In this document: positions 1-6,887 of the stretch, piece after piece
Layout of the letters: each line of letters begins with the position of its first letter
Numbering within the stretch: the first letter of the stretch is position 1
From: Gemmatimonadales bacterium UBA2975
Lineage (GTDB): Bacteria; Gemmatimonadota; Gemmatimonadetes; Longimicrobiales; Gaopeijiaceae
DNA: 11,127 bases
Reading direction: 5' to 3'
Assembly: GCA_002348265.1 (NCBI GenBank)
Contig: DEAT01000032.1
Location: 17,530-28,656 of the forward strand
Program-made: the position numbers and the translations under genes
Notes under the pieces: generated by a model
The model's input: the letters and a program-made list of their open reading frames with translations, nothing else
Told to the model about the DNA's origin: nothing
Databases searched by the model: none

Positions 1-5
1 TCTAG

Positions 6-968
6 CTATCGTGCTCGAGCGATCATCTTTGCAATCTGAATGTCTTGGACTGCCACTCCGGTTAGGTCTGCGATCGTTATCTGGTCGTCCGATGTCCTAC
101 CGTCAGTGGACCCGGACACCACAGCTCCGAGTTCGGCGATGTCATCGAGGGAGATGACTCCTGCATTGATCGCATGAACACATTCACCGTACTGGCGGCA
201 CTGGGAGACGCTGTCGGCAACGATCCGATCAGCTTGACCTAGGAGATCCACGCCGAGTTCCTGTTTGCCGTCGTCATCTGATCCCATTGCGGTAATGTGC
301 GTTCCGGGCTGGACGTGATCCGCTCTGAGCACGGGCTCATGGGCAGACGTCGCGGTCACGATTAACCGGCTTCGATCAGCGAGCTCCTCCACACTTCCTA
401 CTGCTCGCACTTCCATACCAGCGGCGAAAAGAGCGTCACTCGACCCTAGTTCGCTGACCATTCTCCGAACCTTCTCCTTGTTCCGTCCCCAAACAAGGGC
501 TGATTTCGCTTCTACGACGGAGCACAACATCTCAAGCTGCATTCTAGCCTGCACGCCAGTACCAATTACTCCGATGTGATCGATCTTCCGCGGTGCTAGG
601 TGACGTGCGGCGACGGCTCCTGCCGCTGCTGTGCGCATATCAGTGAGCCAGCAGCGGTCGTGAAGAACTAGCTCCAGAGCCCCGCTGCGCTGGCTGAATA
701 CCAGGATGACCCCATCAGAGGCTTGAAGTCCGAGTGATGGGTTTTGATAGAAGCCTGAGGCGATTTTAAGGACCCAATAGTCGTCGTCCTCAATGGATCC
801 ATATTTGATGTGAACATCTCCGGGTGGGTCATCAAAGTGCATGAATCCGACTGGCGGGACATTGACTTTGCCATCCGAATACAAAACGAAACCGGCTTCG
901 ATCTCGTCGATCAGGCTGTCTGTGTCGAGAAGTAGGCGGATCTCATCAAGTGTGACGAGCTTAGGCAT
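6..968 (-). CDS. Ornithine cyclodeaminase / mu-crystallin family NAD(P)-dependent enzyme
   Basis: A 320-residue cytoplasmic enzyme of the OCD/mu-crystallin family, whose members act on amino acids or cyclic imines (ornithine or lysine cyclodeaminase, alanine dehydrogenase, ketimine or pyrroline-2-carboxylate reductase). Seen in the protein: the N-terminal substrate domain with WVLKIASGFYQNP (residues 65-77) and LTDMRTAAAGAVAA (108-121, with the conserved Arg), the Rossmann dinucleotide loop GVIGTGVQA (133-141), GSDDDGKQELG (229-239) and the family's C-terminal DLTGVAVQDI (301-310). Length is normal for the family and both ends are intact. I chose the ATG at 966-968 because MPKLVTLDEI fits usual family N-termini. 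An in-frame TTG two codons upstream (972-974) is possible. Neither start has a purine-rich ribosome site on this strand, so the message may be leaderless or weakly initiated. Substrate cannot be assigned from sequence; the divergent DUF1028 gene gives no clue. The family call is very secure, the reaction is not. Confidence 0.93.
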   Translation of the reverse strand: MPKLVTLDEIRLLLDTDSLIDEIEAGFVLYSDGKVNVPPVGFMHFDDPPGDVHIKYGSIEDDDYWVLKIASGFYQNPSLGLQASDGVILVFSQRSGALELVLHDRCWLTDMRTAAAGAVAARHLAPRKIDHIGVIGTGVQARMQLEMLCSVVEAKSALVWGRNKEKVRRMVSELGSSDALFAAGMEVRAVGSVEELADRSRLIVTATSAHEPVLRADHVQPGTHITAMGSDDDGKQELGVDLLGQADRIVADSVSQCRQYGECVHAINAGVISLDDIAELGAVVSGSTDGRTSDDQITIADLTGVAVQDIQIAKMIARAR

Positions 969-1010
969 GGCCAAATGAGGTAGAGGGAGGAATTAACGGC
1001 CCCTTTCTGG

Positions 1011-1021
1011 GCGCGCGCGCG
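1011..1021. repeat. Short alternating GC tract
   Basis: Eleven bases of strict G/C alternation lie in the 232-base gap between the divergent cyclodeaminase and DUF1028 genes. The run directly follows a weak 4-bp inverted repeat (GCCC / GGGC, about 999-1012). Alternating GC can adopt left-handed DNA under supercoiling, but at this length that is only a possibility. The rest of the gap shows no convincing -35/-10 pair to my eye. Confidence 0.4.
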
Positions 1022-1189
1022 TTATGCTTCGGTTGAGCTGGTCTTCTATCACGATATCGCTTTTTGCCGGTACTCCGCTACGTGGCATACTGCCGTCAGT
1101 AATGCAGCTAGGGGATCTAATAGCGGATGCCCGTGCCTTTGGCCTACTTTCGTTAATTCTTGGCCGATTAAGAGTCAGGAATAATCGAT

Positions 1190-1193
1190 GGAG
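1190..1193 (+). promoter_or_regulatory. Ribosome binding site that decides the DUF1028 start
   Basis: GGAG lies 7 bases before the ATG at 1201. The reading frame stays open upstream to an ATG at 1024, but that codon has no Shine-Dalgarno sequence at a proper distance; the only purine run, near 985-990, is more than 30 bases away. The upstream 59 codons would also place non-secretory sequence in front of a clear signal peptide. The site therefore supports the downstream start. Confidence 0.7.
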
Positions 1194-1200
1194 ATTTTCA

Positions 1201-2073
1201 ATGCGTAAGATCGGATCTAGCCCTGCGCTCGGCCTCTTGTCCTTCCTGCTCGTGTCGATAGCGGCAGCATGTTCTAGCGGCGAAAGTTTTCCGCGCGAGC
1301 TGGATATGACGACATGGTCCGTGGTAGGGGTTGATCCAGAAACCGGAGACGTCGGGGTTGCTGTGGCCTCGTGTGTACCTACCTATGGGGATGCGGTCGC
1401 AGCACTAGTGCCCGGGATGGGTGCGGCTGCCACGCAGGCGGGGTTTAACGTTGATAACCGAAATCGTGTCTTTGAGCTTGTGCAGGAAGGGCTTACCGCC
1501 GAAGAGGTCATTCTACGAGTCACCGACCCTAACTGGGACGATCAACTTGAGCGTAGGCAGTACGGGGTAGTTACGATGCATGATGGGCTAGTTAACGTTG
1601 CCGGGTACACGACGCCTCTTCGACAAGGCACTAGCACCGATAACGATGGATCGACTCGATATGCGGGTGTGATGGCTGATGCGAGTAATGGAGTAAGCTC
1701 TCAGGGAAACACTCTGGAGAGCTCAGAAGTTGTGAGTGCACCCCTAGACGCCTACCGCTGGGATGATCCGGCGGGATTCAACTGGCTCTCAGATCGACTG
1801 ATGCGTGCACTAGAGGCAGGTTCTGTCGCAGGTGGAGATGTGCGTTGTAACGATGACAGTATACGTCAGACGGCCTCTATGGCCGTGATCCTTGTGGCGA
1901 GGGGCCAAGATGCGCCATATGCGACGGAGAGCATCGGCATGACAGATGCCGGGACCCCGAATGCACCTTGGCTGGCCATCTCAGTTGCGACTGAGAGGAT
2001 GGCCGAAAATCCGTTGCTTGAGCTTCGGCGTCAGTACGATGAATGGCGTCGGACGGCGTCGATCGACGGATGA
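1201..2073 (+). CDS. DUF1028 family protein, predicted lipoprotein
   Basis: A 290-residue protein whose body matches DUF1028, a family described as having an Ntn-hydrolase-like fold and no settled function. Visible family marks: WSVVGVDPETGDVGVAVAS (39-57), GMGAAATQAG (72-81), the ERRQYGVV segment (117-124), VSSQGNTL (165-172) and GGDVRCNDDSIRQTASMAVI (211-230). The N-terminus has a positive start (MRK), a hydrophobic stretch (9-22) and a lipobox-like IAAAC, so cleavage before Cys24 and lipid anchoring in the envelope are likely. That is inference: the -3 residue is Ala rather than the usual Leu. The ATG at 1201 is chosen for its GGAG and because it begins the signal peptide. The region after VAS reads CVPTYGD and the loop around 140-162 is rich in Asp, Ser and Thr. 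The gene probably shares a transcript with the truncated haemoglobin, which starts 7 bases after its stop. Family call secure; function unknown. Confidence 0.88.
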   Translation: MRKIGSSPALGLLSFLLVSIAAACSSGESFPRELDMTTWSVVGVDPETGDVGVAVASCVPTYGDAVAALVPGMGAAATQAGFNVDNRNRVFELVQEGLTAEEVILRVTDPNWDDQLERRQYGVVTMHDGLVNVAGYTTPLRQGTSTDNDGSTRYAGVMADASNGVSSQGNTLESSEVVSAPLDAYRWDDPAGFNWLSDRLMRALEAGSVAGGDVRCNDDSIRQTASMAVILVARGQDAPYATESIGMTDAGTPNAPWLAISVATERMAENPLLELRRQYDEWRRTASIDG

Positions 2074-2080
2074 TTACACA

Positions 2081-2488
2081 GTGAATGCCGACCAACAGAG
2101 TCACTATCAACTGCTTGGAGGGGAGGTTGGGATCCGTCGCCTAGTGGATCTTTTCTATGATCGAATGGGCAGTGCTCCCGAAGCGGCCGGAATTTTGGCA
2201 CTGCACCCACCTGACCTCGAAAGTTCTAGGGAGAAGCTTTTCCTCTTTCTTGTCGGGTGGACCGGAGGCCCGCCCCTTTACGTGGAACGGTTTGGGCACC
2301 CGATGCTGCGTGCCCGTCACCTGCCGTTCCCTATTGGGAAGCCAGAGCGCGACGCATGGGTGTCGTGTATGGACTATGCATTGGATTCCCACGAGATGCC
2401 CGACCAGCTCCGAGCGCACCTCCGGAAACGCTTTCATGCCGTTGCCGATCACATGCGGAATCAGATAGCGACTTCAGGGGATGACTAG
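2081..2488 (+). CDS. Group II truncated haemoglobin
   Basis: A 135-residue 2-over-2 globin of group II (the trHbO/YjbI type), a soluble haem protein that binds O2 and in known members handles NO, peroxide or O2 delivery. Marks seen: LLGGEVGIRRLVDLFYDRM with the B10 Tyr (Tyr26), the EKLFLFLVGWTGGPPLY segment (51-67), GHPMLRARHLPFPIG holding the proximal haem ligand His80, and the group II hallmark G8 Trp in RDAWVSCMD (Trp93). The length fits the family. I place the start at GTG 2081, 7 bases after the DUF1028 stop, because MNADQQSHYQLLGGE resembles usual N-termini. Upstream in-frame ATGs lie inside the DUF1028 gene and add unrelated residues. No strong ribosome site precedes the GTG, which suggests coupling to translation of the gene before it. 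A nearby katG on the other strand makes an oxidative or nitrosative stress role plausible but not shown. Confidence 0.93.
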   Translation: MNADQQSHYQLLGGEVGIRRLVDLFYDRMGSAPEAAGILALHPPDLESSREKLFLFLVGWTGGPPLYVERFGHPMLRARHLPFPIGKPERDAWVSCMDYALDSHEMPDQLRAHLRKRFHAVADHMRNQIATSGDD

Positions 2489-2493
2489 TTGTT

Positions 2494-2733
2494 TCAGTCT
2501 GCGCTTCGAGGCGTGCTCGATCCCCTCGGAGCGGCTAGAAGATCCTTGTAGAAGTCGCGCTCCTCTTCTATGTGATGTAAGCGCATCCCTAGGTCTCTGA
2601 TTTCCTCTCTTAGTAACTCAACCTGATCGGAAGAAACCGATCCAGGGGCCGGTTTCTTTTTGATGTGCTCCTTGAGCACCTCACCGATGGTCTTGAAGAG
2701 AAATACTGCTACTAGAAATTCAAAAAATCCCAC
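2494..2733 (-). CDS. Small membrane protein with coiled coil (PspB-like architecture)
   Basis: A 79-residue protein I cannot assign to a named family with certainty. It begins with a short hydrophobic segment (about residues 2-19, FFEFLVAVFLFKTIGEVL), then a basic patch (KEHIKKK, 21-27), a Pro/Gly/Ser linker, and a charged heptad-like helix (about 36-66, VELLREEIRDLGMRLHHIEEE) likely to form a coiled coil. It ends in a disordered Ser/Pro-rich tail. One membrane helix followed by a cytoplasmic coil is the layout of PspB, the phage-shock partner of PspC, and of other small scaffold proteins; I see no PspA or PspC here. The start is GTG, backed by a strong AGGAG 7 bases before it. The gene follows katG on the same strand after 79 bases, and its stop faces the globin stop 5 bases away. 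Coding is supported by the ribosome site and the coherent protein design; function is unknown. Confidence 0.72.
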   Translation of the reverse strand: MGFFEFLVAVFLFKTIGEVLKEHIKKKPAPGSVSSDQVELLREEIRDLGMRLHHIEEERDFYKDLLAAPRGSSTPRSAD

Positions 2734-2740
2734 TAGGATA

Positions 2741-2745
2741 CTCCT
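2741..2745 (-). promoter_or_regulatory. Ribosome binding site for the small membrane protein
   Basis: On the minus strand AGGAG sits 7 bases before the GTG at 2731-2733. No ATG alternative gives a complete membrane segment, so this site fixes a GTG start and is the best evidence that the small gene is translated. Confidence 0.7.
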
Positions 2746-2812
2746 AAAGAACGGTTTCCCATCGACGCTGCTACTGCGTGGTTGCCCACCGCACTATCTA
2801 TCATCGCCAGCT

Positions 2813-5005
2813 TTACTCTAGGTCGAAGCGGTCTAGGTTCATCACCTTGTCCCAAGCGGCGATAAAGTCTGTGACGAAGCGTTCTTGGCCATTATCCTGC
2901 CCGTACACTTCGGCAATCGCACGGAGCTGCGAGTTCGATCCGAAGACGAGGTCCACCCGTGAGGCACTCCATTTCACTTCGCCCGTGCTGCGGTCCCGCC
3001 CCTCGAAGCGGTCTTCTGAGTCCGAGATCGCAGACCATTCCGTGCTCATATCGAGGAGATTGACGAAGAAATCGTTTGTTAGGGTCCCAGGCCGATTGGT
3101 AAGCACTCCGTGAGGCACTCCATCCACATTAGCGTTCAGTGCTCGCATACCGCCAACGAGTACCGTCATTTCCGGAGCACTTAGTCCCAGAAGTTGAGCC
3201 TTGTCGACCAAGAGCTCCTCGGCCGATACTGAAAGCTCGGTCTTGAGATAGTTACGAAAGCCGTCGGCGACGGGCTCTAGAACTTGGAACGATTCCGCAT
3301 CAGTATGTTGTTCTTCTGCGTCTGTGCGGCCTAGGATGAAGGGCACCGTTACATCTTGTCCCGCCCCTCTTGCAGCGGACTCAACCGCTGCAACACCCGC
3401 GAGAACAATCAGGTCGGCTAGTGAGATCTTTTTGCCTCCCGTTTGCGCGTCATTGAACTCACTCTGAATCGTTTCGAGCGCAGTGAGCACCCTACCGAGT
3501 TGCTCTGGCTGGTTGACCGCCCAGTCCTTTTGGGGAGCTAGCCGCACACGTGCTCCGTTGGCTCCACCGCGCATGTCTGACCCCCGGAAGGTGGAGGCCG
3601 ATGCCCAGGCGACGGAGACGAGCTCTGAAACTGTTGCCTCTGATCCTAAAATCTTTTCCTTGAGTTCAGCGATGTCGTCCTCATTAACGAGCTCGTGGTC
3701 TAACGGAGGGAGCGGGTCTTGCCATATCAACTCCTCTTCCGGAACTAGCGCGCCTAGATAGCGGGCCCGCGGGCCCATGTCCCGGTGGGTCAGTTTGAAC
3801 CAAGCCCTAGCGAATGCGTCTGCTAACTCGTCAGGGTTCTCATGGAAGTGTCGTGAAATCGGTTCGTATATCGGATCTTCTCGCATCGATATATCTGTAG
3901 TTGCCATCATCGGCGGATGGCGACGCGATGAATCATGGGCATCCGGCACAGCATTGGCTGACGCGCCGTCTTTCGGCGTCCACTGCCATGCTCCGGCTGG
4001 ACTCTTAATCAGTTCCCACTCGTGTCCGAACAAGGTGTCGAAGTAGCCGGTATCCCATTTGATGGGGTTTGGGGTCCACGCACCCTCTAGTCCGCTGGTG
4101 ATCGTATCGCTTCCTTTTCCGGTGCCGAATGCGTTCTTCCAGCCCAGTCCCTGCTGTTCGATAGTTGCTCCTTCTGGTTCGGCACCTACGAGATTGGCGT
4201 CTCCTGCGCCATGTGTTTTACCGAAGGTGTGCCCACCCGCGATCAAGGCAACGGTTTCCTCATCGTTCATGGCCATACGCGCGAACGTTTCACGAATGTC
4301 CCGAGCTGCTTTTAGCGGGTCTGGCTCTCCATTGGGTCCTTCTGGATTCACATAAATGAGCCCCATCTGGACGGCTGCGAGAGGGTTTTCTAGGTCCCGG
4401 TCTCCGGAGTAACGACTGTCGCCCAGCCACTCCGTTTCCTTGCCCCAGTAGATGTCATTCTCCGGTTCGAAAACGTCCTTACGACCTCCAGCGAAGCCGA
4501 ACGGTTGGAGGCCCATTGACTCAATCGCGCAGTTTCCGGCAAAAATCATGAGGTCGGCCCACGAGATTTTTTCGCCGTACTTCTGCTTTAGAGGCCAGAG
4601 TAGACGACGGGCTTTGTCTAGATTTCCGTTGTCTGGCCAGCTGTTTAGTGGCGCGAACCGTAATGTTCCCGAGCCAGCTCCCCCTCTGCCATCCCCCGTC
4701 CGATACGTTCCGGCACTGTGCCACGCCATGCGAATGAACAGAGGACCGTAGTGACCGTAATCGGCTGGCCACCAGTCTTGGGAGTCGGTCATGAGCTCAA
4801 AAAGATCTTTCTTCAGCTCTTCGAGGTCGAGTTTTCCAAATTCGGTAGCGTAGTCGAAAGCCTCTCCCATCGGATTCGATGCGGGTGAGTTCTGGTGAAG
4901 GATCGAGAGGTTGAGCTGGTTGGGCCACCAGTCTCGGTTTGACGTGCCGGAACTGGTGGTGCTCATATGGCCGTGACGGACTGGGCACTTACCGCTCTCA
5001 CTCAT
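2813..5005 (-). CDS. katG: Catalase-peroxidase KatG
   Basis: A 730-residue haem enzyme that breaks down hydrogen peroxide by catalase and broad peroxidase activity in the cytoplasm. It is full length for the family, with the typical duplicated peroxidase fold. Distal pocket: Arg92, Trp95 and His96 in IRMAWHSAGTYR. Proximal haem ligand: His259 in GGHTFGKTHGAG. The three residues of the Met-Tyr-Trp cross-link that gives catalase activity are all present: Trp95, Tyr218 (GLIYVNPEGPNG) and Met244 (ETFARMAMND), which match Trp107, Tyr229 and Met255 of the Mycobacterium tuberculosis enzyme. The proximal Asp in ATTDISMREDP is Asp371. The C-terminal copy (from about residue 440) keeps SVAWASASTFRGSDMRGGANG and ends NLDRFDLE, as is usual. 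The ATG start gives the standard MSESGKCPV N-terminus and has AGGA 7 bases before it. All catalytic residues are intact, so it should be active. It is divergent from the AlaX-type gene and 79 bases upstream of the small membrane protein gene. Confidence 0.98.
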   Translation of the reverse strand: MSESGKCPVRHGHMSTTSSGTSNRDWWPNQLNLSILHQNSPASNPMGEAFDYATEFGKLDLEELKKDLFELMTDSQDWWPADYGHYGPLFIRMAWHSAGTYRTGDGRGGAGSGTLRFAPLNSWPDNGNLDKARRLLWPLKQKYGEKISWADLMIFAGNCAIESMGLQPFGFAGGRKDVFEPENDIYWGKETEWLGDSRYSGDRDLENPLAAVQMGLIYVNPEGPNGEPDPLKAARDIRETFARMAMNDEETVALIAGGHTFGKTHGAGDANLVGAEPEGATIEQQGLGWKNAFGTGKGSDTITSGLEGAWTPNPIKWDTGYFDTLFGHEWELIKSPAGAWQWTPKDGASANAVPDAHDSSRRHPPMMATTDISMREDPIYEPISRHFHENPDELADAFARAWFKLTHRDMGPRARYLGALVPEEELIWQDPLPPLDHELVNEDDIAELKEKILGSEATVSELVSVAWASASTFRGSDMRGGANGARVRLAPQKDWAVNQPEQLGRVLTALETIQSEFNDAQTGGKKISLADLIVLAGVAAVESAARGAGQDVTVPFILGRTDAEEQHTDAESFQVLEPVADGFRNYLKTELSVSAEELLVDKAQLLGLSAPEMTVLVGGMRALNANVDGVPHGVLTNRPGTLTNDFFVNLLDMSTEWSAISDSEDRFEGRDRSTGEVKWSASRVDLVFGSNSQLRAIAEVYGQDNGQERFVTDFIAAWDKVMNLDRFDLE

Positions 5006-5225
5006 TCTCGTTTCCTATTTCAGCAGGTTAGGGTCTTGTATAGCACAGCATTTGACTGCCAGACCAGACATTTTGTTGTATTCAGGCTTAGATCCGTAAA
5101 TCTACCTAATTTCACCACATGTAGGCGCTTGGCTTAACGGGTTCACGTTTGGTGGCCGCTTGACGCTTCGAGGCCAGGCTCTCACCATGTCGCGCCCGTG
5201 ACACAGACTGAGGAGCGACATTTCC
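5006..5225. other. Divergent intergenic region between katG and the tRNA-editing gene
   Basis: These 220 bases must hold promoters for both flanking genes. For katG the best -10-like hexamer is TATACA on the minus strand (5037-5042), but no TTGACA-like -35 sits 16-18 bases upstream of it. On the plus strand TTGACT (5052-5057) has only a poor -10 candidate 18 bases later. The section 5152-5187 can form an imperfect GC-rich hairpin (GGTGGCC with GGCC and CACC). I recognise no OxyR, PerR or Fur operator and no tRNA. Confidence 0.4.
5211..5215 (+). promoter_or_regulatory. Ribosome binding site fixing a GTG start for the AlaX-type gene
   Basis: AGGAG lies 10 bases before GTG 5226. The first internal Met is deep in the zinc site (residue 94), so the GTG is the only start that gives the complete N-terminal domain. 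Confidence 0.65.
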
Positions 5226-6401
5226 GTGTCCGAAGTACCAACTTACGAGCAACAGCCAACCCTGACCGAACTTGAGACATCTTTAGTAGAGAAGGGGACG
5301 CATCAGGGTCGCCCGTACGTCGTGTTAGCAGACACAGTGTTTTATCCCGAGGGGGGAGGCCAGCCGTCCGACAGGGGCAGGTTGAATGGGATAGAGGTCA
5401 TCGACGTGCAAAAGGTAGACGGGCGTATCTACCACTTCTTGGAAACTCCCGTAGCGAGCGGCCCGATCATTTTAGAGCTAGACTGGCAGCGTCGGTTCGA
5501 TCATATGCAACAACACACCGCGCAGCATCTGCTGACGGCGGTAGCTGAGGATCATTTCGGTTGGCAAACCACCGCTTTTCATCTGGGTGCGCATGTCTCG
5601 GATATTGAGCTCAATGTTAAGTCGCTTGGAAAACCTGAGCTTTCCTTGCTTGAAGCGACTGTAGCTGTTGAGGTGCGTGCTGCACGGAGGGTCTCCGCTC
5701 ATCGAGTCAGTCTAGATGATTATGAGCAAATGGAAGTCCGGTCGCGCGGTTTGCCGACAGGGCATTCGGGAGACGTCAGATTGATTGAGATTGAAGACAT
5801 CGATTTGAATACCTGTGGTGGTACGCACTGCGTTAGTACAGCAGAGATTGAAGCGATAGCGCTCTTGGGTACGGAATCGGTCCGGGGCGGGACTCGGGTT
5901 TTCTACGTTGCAGGAGAACGGCTACGTAGTCGGGTTGGGGTAGAGGTCTCCCGAACAGCTCGGTTGAGGAGCCTGCTGGGTGTCTCGGACGATCAGTTGG
6001 TCGATGCAGTGGAGGGTCGCCTCGACCAGCTGAAAGACAATGCTCGTTTGATCCGAGGGATGGAGGAGGAGCTAGCGAACTTCATTGCTCGGCAGCTAAC
6101 AGTGGAACCGGAGACTGTATCGGTAAGGCATTTTGTGGGAAGAGGGCTGCCTTTCTTGCAAAGACTGGGTCGTGAGACAGTCACTCTCGATCCAAGTCGG
6201 GTGGTACTTCTGACTTCAGACGATTTCGGTGAAGGTTTTTTTCTCCTTTCAGCAGGTGAGGAAGCCGATATCAATGTTTCTGAGGTTGGTCCGCGAATAG
6301 CGGCTGTGCTAAAGGGGAAGGGTGGAGGGTCCGGTCGCGTGTTCCAGGGACGGGCGACCCAACTTTCCAAATCAGACGAGGCGTTGGCGCTAATCAGGTA
6401 A
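5226..6401 (+). CDS. Alanyl-tRNA editing protein, long AlaX form with DHHA1 domain
   Basis: A 391-residue free-standing relative of the editing half of alanyl-tRNA synthetase. Such proteins hydrolyse mischarged Ser-tRNA(Ala) or Gly-tRNA(Ala) in trans in the cytoplasm. Domains seen: an N-terminal beta-barrel with DTVFYPEGGGQPSDRG (36-51), the editing domain with the zinc-binding HxxxH (His97, His101 in MQQHTAQHLL) and CxxxH (Cys197, His201 in NTCGGTHC), a helical linker (about 240-290), and a C-terminal DHHA1-type domain ending in the glycine-rich GKGGGSGRVFQG (364-375). There is no aminoacylation domain, so this is not a truncated AlaRS. All four zinc ligands are present. The length fits the long AlaX class rather than the short ~150-220 residue forms. 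The GTG start is supported by AGGAG. It is followed by a small conserved gene after 89 bases. Confidence 0.95.
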   Translation: MSEVPTYEQQPTLTELETSLVEKGTHQGRPYVVLADTVFYPEGGGQPSDRGRLNGIEVIDVQKVDGRIYHFLETPVASGPIILELDWQRRFDHMQQHTAQHLLTAVAEDHFGWQTTAFHLGAHVSDIELNVKSLGKPELSLLEATVAVEVRAARRVSAHRVSLDDYEQMEVRSRGLPTGHSGDVRLIEIEDIDLNTCGGTHCVSTAEIEAIALLGTESVRGGTRVFYVAGERLRSRVGVEVSRTARLRSLLGVSDDQLVDAVEGRLDQLKDNARLIRGMEEELANFIARQLTVEPETVSVRHFVGRGLPFLQRLGRETVTLDPSRVVLLTSDDFGEGFFLLSAGEEADINVSEVGPRIAAVLKGKGGGSGRVFQGRATQLSKSDEALALIR

Positions 6402-6490
6402 GTCAGCCGGATGCCATGGTTACCAGTCGCACTGAGCTAGGGATTGAGGCAGGTTGTTGTCTATTCATAAACTGATCTCGGACCATACAT

Positions 6491-6757
6491 ATGCCCTACA
6501 TTGACCAACTGTCACGAACCCGGATTGCTGGGGGTGAACCACCTTCTAGCCCGGGAGAACTCAACTACGCTTTAACGATGTTAGTAAATAGCTATTTGCG
6601 GCGTGCTGTGGAGGATACGGGCCGTGTCCGATACGCTCATTTGAACGAAGTAGTGGGGGTCTTGGAGTGCGCGAAGCTTGAGCTTTACAGACGTGTAGCC
6701 TCTCCCTATGAGGATCAAAAGATGACCGAAAGCGGGGATGTATATTCAATCGTGTGA
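6491..6757 (+). CDS. Small conserved hypothetical protein, DUF6899-like
   Basis: An 88-residue protein that I recall as resembling short conserved proteins annotated DUF6899 in bacteria and phages; I could not verify that number. It has no signal peptide or membrane helix and looks like a small helical cytoplasmic protein. Conserved-looking blocks are PGELNYALTMLVNSYL (21-36), LNEVVGVLECAKLELYRR (51-68) and PYEDQKMTESGDVY (72-85); the single Cys60 lies in the middle block. The ATG gives the MPYI start that I associate with this group. No clear Shine-Dalgarno sequence precedes it. It lies on the same strand as the AlaX-type gene (89 bases before) and the MscS gene (130 bases after), so it may be transcribed alone. 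No function is known to me. Confidence 0.8.
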   Translation: MPYIDQLSRTRIAGGEPPSSPGELNYALTMLVNSYLRRAVEDTGRVRYAHLNEVVGVLECAKLELYRRVASPYEDQKMTESGDVYSIV

Positions 6758-6797
6758 TGCAACTAGGGACCGACACTTGTAATAGTTTTCGTTGCAT
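6757..6797. repeat. Seven-base inverted repeat after the small conserved gene
   Basis: ATGCAAC (6757-6763) and GTTGCAT (6791-6797) are perfect inverted copies separated by 27 bases, starting at the last base of the small gene's stop codon. A short T run (TTTT, 6786-6789) lies inside the loop rather than after the stem, so this is not a standard intrinsic terminator. It could be a weak stem or chance. Confidence 0.3.
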
Positions 6798-6887
6798 AAG
6801 TAGACGTTCCCGTACTTGGCTTGATTCTGGCGGGTGCGAGATTTGCTCGGGACCTTATAGACCCACTTTTGCTTTGGGAGCTTCCTA

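Noticed and set aside
2141..2484. Other frames of 75-103 codons within the globin gene
   Set aside because: The globin frame holds the haem ligand and all family motifs; the others show none.
2776..2792. Hairpin GCGTGG-TTGC-CCACCGC between katG and the small membrane gene, as a terminator
   Set aside because: The stem is only 6 bp with a bulge, and no T run follows on either strand.
2778..4751. Plus-strand frames opposite katG
   Set aside because: They are shadows of a full-length, motif-complete KatG, with low-complexity Ser/Pro/Arg content.
5120..5200. Possible tRNA, because GGTTCACG resembles a T-loop and the region is GC-rich
   Set aside because: No acceptor stem, anticodon arm or D arm can be drawn around it at the right distances.
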